From Paratinospora sagittata (Eukaryota > Streptophyta > Magnoliopsida > Ranunculales > Menispermaceae), in contig CM069598.1 of the NCBI GenBank assembly GCA_035771175.1, positions 15,376,438-15,440,437 on the forward strand: a stretch of 64,000 nt of DNA. Reading direction: 5' to 3'. The first letter of the stretch is position 1. Each line of letters begins with the position of its first letter. Positions 11,201 through 20,800 of this stretch are shown one piece after another. The translations under genes were made by a program, and so were the position numbers. The notes under the pieces are model-generated. The model worked only from the letters and a program-made list of their open reading frames with translations. It was not told the DNA's origin and searched no databases.

Positions 11201-14200
11201 AGATATAATTGCTTGTAAGATAAATGCCAACTTAACCCTTTGACAAGGAGGAGGCGGATTTATGTAGCCGTCCCCATGTGTTCAATCATATTCTAGCAGC
11301 ACTTACAACTTAGATGCATGTTACAACTTACAACAATCATAACACTTACGACTTAGATGCATGTTACAGCAATCATAAATCCTTCACCTAAGAAAGAAAT
11401 GAAATTTTGGATATGCACTCTTTTTTTGAAAATGTTTTTCAATTTTTTATTCATGTGTCAACATAAAAGATAGAAGAGAAAAAATCATTAGTCACGCAAT
11501 ACGCATTAGGTGCTCTTGATGTAGATGTCATAGAATGTTGTGGAAAAGAGCAAAATCTGTGGGGTTTATTTCCTTTAAGGAAAGATGATAATTCTGTGAG
11601 ATTTATTTCCTTTTAAGGTTTATTTCCTTTAAGGAAAGATGATAGTTTTAGTAGTCGTTTTATTTAGCAGTTACTAAAATTGTAATTATAGCTATATGTG
11701 TGCATAGCCCTGTATGTCTATATATATGGTGTCCCTACATTAAGACATCATCAAGAATAAGAAAATATTTCCTCTCTTCTCCCGTGGACGTAGGCCTTGG
11801 AGCCGAATCACGTTACATCTTTGTGTCTTTTATTAGTATTTAACATGGTATCAGAGCTTTAAGCTCGTACAACTGGGAAAATTTTCTTTTCTTCCGACCT
11901 TCATCGTCAAAATTGTTTTATTTTGGCCTTCATTGCCGGAACCTTCCTCGTTGGCCTTCATCGCCATTATTCGTGTTGCTGATTGGTGCGTACGTCTTCA
12001 TCATGGCTACTATATCACCATCGACTACGGTGTCTTCCTCATCGGCACTGCCGATATCCTAATCGTCTTCGACGCCTTCGTCTCCATTGCTACTGTGTTT
12101 CAGTCGCCGCTGCTCGAACCCACCATTGCTGATCTTTGACGTTGCTACTGATCTTCGTCGTCTCTCGCGCATCTCTCTCACATATCTCTCTTGCGCATCA
12201 CTGCATCTCTCTAATCTCCATCGCCATTTGCAGCTCCTGAGAAAAAGAAAAATGTCGGTTACTTCCGAAACGGTGCCAGAAGGATTCAACCAAGATGACA
12301 TTGAAAGATTGAAATCTTTGCTTGGCACACTGGACAAACCCTCAGGTACCTGTTCATTGGCCCATTCAGGTAACTTTCCTATTTTTATTGGATTTAACGT
12401 TTAGGATAAGTCTTTTGCTAACTCTTGGGTTATAGATTCTGGTGCTACTGATCACATGACCAATTCCCCCAATATATTTCATATCTACAACCCATGTCCT
12501 AGTAGTCGAAAAATAGCCACAAATGATGGATTCTTAACCTCAGTTGCTGGTATAGGTGATGTTCACGTCAGCCACACCCTTACACTCAGAAATGTTCTTC
12601 ATGTTACTAAACTATCTACTAATCTTATCTCTATTAAAAAACTGACCCATGATCTGAGTTGTAATGTAACCTTCTTCCCTACTTATTGTGCATTTCAGGA
12701 CCAGGACTTGGGGACGATGATTGGACATGCTAAGGAACAGGACGGGTTGTATTACCTTGAGACACCAGTACATCCTATCAAGAGTAACACTTCATTTCTC
12801 TCCGAGCACAAATTTTCCAATAAAGAAAAGCTATGGCTCCATCATCGCTGCCGTGGCCATCCTTCTTTTCGAACCCTTAAAATCATGTTTCATTTTTTGT
12901 TTAAGTCTCTCAATGTTGAAGATTTTCATTGTGAAGTGTGTGAACTTGCGAAACACAAGCGTATATCTTTTCCACTTAGTAATTAAAGAAGTTCAGATCC
13001 TTTTGATCTCACTCATAGTGATATTTGGGGTCCCTCTCCAATACCTAGTGTTTCTAGAGCGCGATGGTTTGTGTCCTTCATTGATGATTGTACTAGAGTC
13101 TCGTGGATATTCTTATTGAAACAAAAATCCGATGTGAGCTTTGTTCTTCCTACCTTCCATAACATGATACACACCCAGTTTGGTGCTAAAATCAAGAGAT
13201 TTCGATCTGACAATGCTAGAGACTATTTTAATCAAACATTGACCAATTACTTCCAAAACGAGGGGATCCTTCATGAATCATCCTATGTTCACACCCCACA
13301 ACAAAATGGAGTTGCTGAAAGAAATAACGGTCACCTGCTTGATACAATCCGAGCCTTTTTATTTCAGAATACTATGTCTAAGTCCTATTGGGGGGAAGTT
13401 GTCCTTACTGCAACACACCTTATTAACCGCCTACCATCCCAGACCCTTGGCTTCAAAAGTCCTATGGAAAAGCTATGTCAATTTTACCCAAAGCTCAAAA
13501 TCTCCAATAATCTTATACCTAAGATATTTGGGTGTGTATCATTTATCCATGTTCACCAACCCAACAGGGGGAAGTTGGACCCCAGAGCTCTCAAGTGTGT
13601 TTTTTGTCTGATACTCTTCCACTCAAAAGGGATACAAATGCTATCATTCGCCATCAAAGAAATTCTTTGTCTCTGTCAATGTCACTTTTTGTAAACCCGA
13701 GCCCTATTTTTCCGCTCCTCCTCTTATGGGGGAGAGTGTCATCATGGAAGATAAGGATCGGAACTCCCTTGATAACCTTTCTGATCTTTTTGGCCCCTTT
13801 AACCTCCAACAAACCAAACCCGAATCTCCTACACCCTCTGTACCCAGTGACGAACCTAAGGATCGGATGACTGGACAAATGTACTCAAGGAAGAAAGCTG
13901 CAGCTCCTGAACCAATGCAAGTTCAAGAATCTAAACCAATCCCTGAAAATGAGGTAACAAATCCTGAACCCGCCTTACAAATTTCATTAGTTCCTGAAAC
14001 TAACAATGATCTTTTAGCCTCTGAACCTGACAATGATCTTCCCATTGCCATTAGAAAGGGCACAAGGGAATGCACTAAACATCCCTTGTATCCACTATCT
14101 CATGTTGTATCCTTCGAGAAGTTCTCGCCAACCCATAAGAGTTTCCTTACCAACCTGAACAACATCCAGACTCCTACATCATTATCCGAGGCTTTATCTA

Positions 14201-17200
14201 ATACAAATTGGAAACAAGCTATGAATGTGGAAATGGAAGCCCTGGAGAAAAATACGACATGGGAGTTGGTAGACTTGCCTGCAGGAAAGAAACCTGTGGG
14301 GTGCAAATGGGTTTACACAGTAAAATACAAAGCAGATGGGTCCCTAGAGCGCTACAAGGCTAGATTAGTAGCCAAAGGATATACTCAGACATATGGTGTG
14401 GACTATCAAGAGACATTTGCTTCGGTTGCAAAAATGAATATTGTGAGACTTCTTTTGTCATTGGCAGTTAATTATGACTGGGATCTGCAACAATTTGATG
14501 TAAAAAATACATTTTTACATGGGGATTTAGAAGAAGAAATCTATATGGAAGTGCCTCCAGGATTTGGCACCACTGATAAAGTGTGTAAATTAAAAAAGGC
14601 CTTGTATGAACTTAAACAATCTCCGAGGGCATGGTTTGGTCGAATTGTGAAAGTAATGACAAATATGGGATATAGACAAAGCCAAGGAGATCACACTCTG
14701 TTTATTAAGCACTCGGCTTCAGGGGGAGTTACAGCTCTATTAGTTTATGTTGATGACATCATCATGATAGGAAACAATGAGAACGAGAGACAAAATTTGA
14801 AGCACTGTTTGACCGAGAAATTTGAGATCAAGGAACTAGGGAGATTGAAATACTTCCTAGGGATTGAAGTGGCACACTCTAAACAGGGAATCTTTATTTC
14901 TCAACAGAAGTACATTACATACCTTTTTAAAGAAACAGGGAAGCTAGCATGCAAACCAATGAATACTCTTATTGATCTTAATCACAAGCTTGGAGAAGCT
15001 GAAGAAGCGCTGGCTATTAATAAGGAGATGTATCAAAGACTAGTCGGAAGACTCATCTATCTCTCTCACACAAGACCTGATATTGCATATGCAGTAAGTG
15101 TAATAAGTCAGTTCATGCACAAGCCTAAAGATATTCATTTGCAAGCAACTAATCGCGTTTTACAGTATCTTAAAGGGACTCCAGGACAAGGCATCTTATT
15201 TAAACGACACACAGGAGTGGTTCTTGAAGCATATACTGATTCAGATTATGCTGGTTCAGTAGTTGACAGAAGATCAACTACTGGATATTGTACGTTTCTT
15301 GGTGGGAATTTGGTGACATGGCGAAGTAAAAAGCAGAATGTAGTGGCCAGATCTAGTGCTGAAGTAGAATTCCAAGCAATGGCACAAGGGGTTTGTGAGC
15401 TATTATGGTTGCAGTTAATTTTGACAGATTTGAAGATACACTGGGATGACCCTATGAGACTATTGTGACAATAAATCTGTAATTAGCATTGCCCATAACC
15501 CAGTTCAACATGATCAAACCAAGCATATAGAGATTGATAGACACTTTATTAAAGAGAAGCTTGATAGTGGGTTGATCTGTACTCAATATGTGTCTACCAA
15601 TAATCAGCTTGCCGATGTGCTCACTAAAGGGTTAAACCATACTGCAACTTGTTACATCTTTGTGTCTTTTATTAGTATTTAACATAGAACATATTCCAAC
15701 TTGTTATATTTATACTTTCAACTTTTAAAAATGTAAAATTATGCTTGTTTAGAAATCTTTTTACAATATTTATAAGCAATTTGGACAACTAAGAAAAATC
15801 TCTTAACTGTTCTATTCAAAAACTCTTCATGTCAAATTGGAGTTAACTGCTATGAAGTTCAAGTGAGTGAAGTTTAGGACCAAGTGAGAGCCAATAAAAG
15901 GCCTCTATAAACCAAGAAGTTGTGAGCCAATCTGACAATATAGTTAACATTTAGCCCATTGTTCACTAAAGTTGTTGCATAGCACTTGAAAATTGCCTTG
16001 AAACATTCAAGTATTGGGTGCTTTTGCGCTTGGTGTCTATTAGTTTGGACTTGGGCTTTTGCTTATCTAAACTTTTGTTGGGCCGGTGCATGAGGGCCAT
16101 GATTATTCTAAGACAAGATACGCATTATTGCAAGATGGATCTATTGATATTGTCTTGAATCTATTAGGAATTCCCTCATGAATAAATGTATGACAGATAT
16201 TTGAGTTCTTACTCCGTTTCGACTAAGATTACTACTCATAATTACAAGGAAAATGGTTGTAGCAATAATGATAAATAATTACTATATGAATTGCCGCATA
16301 TGCTAGTATTTGCGTCTTTGTTTAGAGCTAACGATTCCTCAAATGCACTACATATTGTTATATTTGAATAGTTGCTGATTTCATTTATTTACACAGGCAC
16401 AACCTGTTGCGTATATGTTAGAAACCACTTCTTCACCAAAAGTTATAGCTGATAGGTGGAAGCCTACCACTACATGCCATGCTATCATTAATATTGGATG
16501 TGGAGAGAGAGAGAAAATAGAAGAAAAGACAAGTATCAGAAACATGCAAATATTAACAATGAGATTTGAACCCAAGATCTCTTACAAAAACCAAAGCTTC
16601 TGACTACAATGTTAGACACTACTTCACTCAAAAGCTATAGATGATCGGTGGACATCTAACAATGTATATCAAGCTATCATTAATAATATGATGAGACAGT
16701 TTTCTACTGATTCCATTCTGTAGTTGAAGTAATTTTTTTCCACTATTGAATTTCTTTGTTCATTTGGAATATACTTTTTGATCAACGAGTAATATGAACA
16801 TCATGATGGATCATTGATATACTTATTCTATAATATATAATATTAGGGTCTACCTATGGAAAGAGGCTAAGTTCCTTAGACTCGTCTGAGCAAGGGTATT
16901 TGTCAAGTTTTTGAGGCAATATAAATAATCAAAATGTTCTGCTTTTCTACTTTGGTTGTAACCATGAGAGCATGATTAAGCTTGAGCACAAAATCCATTA
17001 AGGCCTCACCATTTCAAAATTCAGCTGTTGCTTTGACCAGGTTGTCTTTTTGCTTCTCCCGTTAGTCTCAGTGTTTGAATAGTAGTGCCTCATTTTGCAA
17101 AATAAGCAATACACATGTTGATTTTTGATTATTTTCAATAATTACATGTCAATTTCTACCAATGCACTTAGATGGAAAATTTTAAAGTTATTTATTTAGC

Positions 17201-17740
17201 TTTTCCAATTAAGGCTATTTTGAGTGATGTGTTCGTCTGTTATGTATAACCTTATTGTTGATAGATACTTGGAAGTTCTTTAATCTTTGTATTTGTCTTT
17301 CTTGGCATCTGTAGTTATTCAGCATCTGTTGAACGAATGAGTGTGGAGGACTTGGAACGAGGGAAGGAATGGTTGAATGAGACTTTTCATCTTATTCGGT
17401 GAGACTATAGAATATCACTTATCTATGCATATTTGTGTGTGTGTGTGTGTTGGCATTTCTGCTTCACTCAAAGGTATGAGGTTGTATTGTAATGGCCAAA
17501 GCTCATATGCAAAAACCGAGGCTAATCTGCTCTTATGATTAAGATACAACCTTTTGTATCAGTGTCTTAACATGCTTCCTTGAAAATACTGAATTGCAAA
17601 CATGTTAATTAATTAATTGATATTTGTTTTATATAGAGATTAATTTCAATCATAATTTTCATTTTATATTTTGTAAATACTAAAAATTTGATCTACAATT
17701 TATTGATATATCAACTTTAACTGTTTGTGTTATTTGTTTT

Positions 17741-17803
<63 letters not shown>

Positions 17804-20800
17804 CTACAAATGATGCCATTTTAGCCATTAATAAAGCGAAGTGGAGGAAACAGATTCATGTAGCCGACCCCCTGTAGTTGGAAAAAGGCTTACTTGAGTT
17901 GAGTATATTTTCTATTATAAATAATATAGATGTTCAAATATTTAATAGATAAAAATAATAATTTATAATACACTCGCAAATCCCGCAAAGTTGAAAGTTT
18001 TTTTTTTTTATCAAATGAGCTCCTTCCTAAACTCTACTTTGCCCATGGCTCGTTCTTCTTTTATAGAACAACTTAAGTGAGCATCATCACCATTGGAGAT
18101 GTTGATTTCAGCTTATGATGAGAAACAACCATGGACTTGATCGAGTTGTAATCTAAGGGTGAGTTCAGTTGCTGAGAAAATTAGTGATTTTCTCGAGAAA
18201 ATCTTATTTTCCAGTGTTTAATTGGTAAAAGGGGTGAGAAATTGTCAACTCCTATTTTCTTACCATAATTTTTTTAGGTAGGGGAGTGAGAAAAATTTTC
18301 TCATGAGAAATTTTTTTTCTTCTTACAAGTAAATTTTAAAGATAATTGAATAACTAATCAGCCATGAGAAGATTTTCTTTAATATTTTTTCTTAAGAAAA
18401 TTTTCTTGAGAAAACACTATTTTCTTAAGGAATTTTTTCTTACCTACCAAACACACCATAAGGGTTGACTCAGATGAGTCGGTGGTAAGGATGCATGACC
18501 ACGGACCTAATTAGGGCAGAAGCTAGGCGACTTTAAGGGAACAACCCTTTAGCACGGCAACACATGTTGGTCTCAAACATCTAAAACTCATTATTGCAAG
18601 AGAGGTTTAATCTCAAGACTTGATATATCATTTGGACTCGTCGTGCCATTAACACTCTATTCACTTGTGGTATGTATGGTTTGAATCTTTGAGAGAAAGT
18701 GACGAGTGCGACTCTTAGACGGAGCAGAATGAAAGGATTGGTAGTTTCAAAATAAGAAAAAGAGTTTATAAGATGATGATGGAATGCTAAGAGAGTTTAC
18801 AACTACAAAAGAGAGTTGTGCTATGATAGTGTGATGTAAAAGGCAATGGTGATTGTGCTTTGCTCAAGAACGATAGAGGACGGTAGGGACGAAGGATGTG
18901 GGGAGTTGGTGTTTTTTAGGTTTTTTTTAAAAAATCTTCCTCTACCTGTAGTAGGGAGAAATACCCTTTACAAAGAAAGACCAAAAAAAGTTGGCTTTTA
19001 TTTAGTAGAGGGTAAACATCTTATTTTTTTAAAACATTTAACTTCTTTAGAAGTTTTTAAGAAGTTACCAAACATTTTCTAATTTTTATCAACCTCTATC
19101 TTTTTTAGACTTCAAGAGAGTTAAGAGGTTGGAATTAAAGTTACCAAATGCCACCTAAAACTTAAACACCTTCTCCATTGGATGGTTTTTAATATGTGAC
19201 CAATGCTTTTCTCTAGCTAATACATAAAAAATATGAAACAAAGGGCTATTAATTATTATTATTATTATATTTTTAAAAGACAAGGAGTGGCCCATAATTT
19301 TATTGCTCAATTGATAAAAAGAAATACTCCTGTATTGGTTATCTAATTTGGGTATTATTAGATAATTGGATCTCTTTGTTTACATATGTGAATAACAATG
19401 CATATATTTGATTCTTTAAAAATATTCCTTTAGTGCTGCCTACTTATTGATTTCAACAATTCAAATTCAATAATATACTTTTGGATGGTCAATGAAGAAG
19501 TTTGTTTTCCATGCATGGCTTGTGCTTTATTTGGAAACCAAGGTTGTCGAGCTTGATTTTGTCTGGACTGTTGTGGAGTTTGGAGGTTTCGTGGTGAGCT
19601 TTTGATCTTTGGTTGTAACCGTAGTAAAATCAATAATAGGATAAACTAGTGAGTTAATTGTTGTAGATTATAGGTTAGGTTTATAGGTTGGTACTCATTT
19701 TATGGCTTCTCTATGGATTAGTGCGAGGAGTTGGCTAAAGGTTATAGGTTTAGTGAGTGATTGGGAGATTGGGGTGCTATACTGGAATGCTTGTAAAGTA
19801 TCTCAAGAGGACGTCTTGTTCTCCTTCAGATAGGTTTTTTTTGCATCATGTAACCTCATCTTATAGCTATTAATAAATTTGACAAGACCACTTCTAGGGC
19901 ACCCATGCTTTATGGAACAAATGTTTGGCATAAAGAAGGGTATGTGCTAACACATTTAAAAATAAAAAATAGAAATGAATATATACGAGGAATAGGAGTA
20001 GCCTCAATGGGGGACAAAGTAGAGACAACAAACTAAGATGGTTTGGACACCTACTAAAAAGACTATTAGATGCGCCAATTGAGAAGAGTGACCTATTAAC
20101 AGTTAATGGTAATGATAAAGGCAAGATAAGACCTAAACTAACATTAAAAAAGATATAAGTACTTGTAACATAAGTTTCCACTTAGTCTTGATAGAACAGA
20201 GTGAAGGGAGCATATTCATGTAATGAACGGCATATAGTTGGAAAAAGCTTTGTAGTATTCTGTTGAGTTGAGCTAAGTTGTTCATATTATGTTCTTTAAT
20301 ATGTATTGCCTAGCCCATATCTAGGTGATGCCTCCCACAAGCGAGGTAAATAACCTGAGCATCACCTTAATGCCTTGATAACACTAATGATAATCATATG
20401 TTTTAAATTTCAATGATTTCACTTAAAAGTTATAATACTTCATATAATTAGAAATTAGTTTTGGATTTCAAGAGGCATTTTTGACAAGGGACTAATTCAA
20501 ATGGTAAAAAGACAAATGCCAAGTCGAAATTAAAGAATTGAACCATTCATGGGGTTTGGGTGTATGGGCCCAAAGAAATGGGTCTAGGAGCATAAAAAAT
20601 GATTCTATAACTTAGGTTTGCACCTTGTGCCAATTACTCATCAGGAGGAGTGCTGTAGTAATTGACAATAACCGGAGGAAGAGAAAGACTTCAAATAACA
20701 TGCATAGAGATAATAAGAAAGATATAGATACCTGTAATATAAATGTAGGCCAAGGCGCATGCTTGAGTTTAGCGCTTTCTTGGGTGCCTGGGTTGCACCT

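Larger units (their letters stand above)
11536..15684 (+). mobile_element. Copia LTR retrotransposon, copy A2 (lacks gag, 3' LTR mostly deleted)
   Basis: Sense-strand sister of copy A1, inside the long TWINKLE intron between 10850 and 17315. The 5' LTR is complete (11536-11845), but the 3' end keeps only the last ~35 bp of the LTR (15650-15684). The 5-bp target duplication TAGAA is still intact on both sides (11531-11535 and 15685-15689). The loss was therefore an internal deletion that removed the polypurine tract and most of the 3' LTR after insertion. Like A1 it has no gag region. Protease, integrase, RT and RNase H are recognisable but broken by stops and frameshifts. This copy keeps the uninterrupted integrase site that A1 lost to its hAT insertion. 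Confidence 0.93.

Noticed and set aside
11933..12139. 68-residue frame in the Copia A2 leader, with a counterpart at 5863-6069 in A1
   Set aside because: It is shared by both copies but matches no gag domain. It could be a leader peptide, but two closely related copies are not enough to claim coding.
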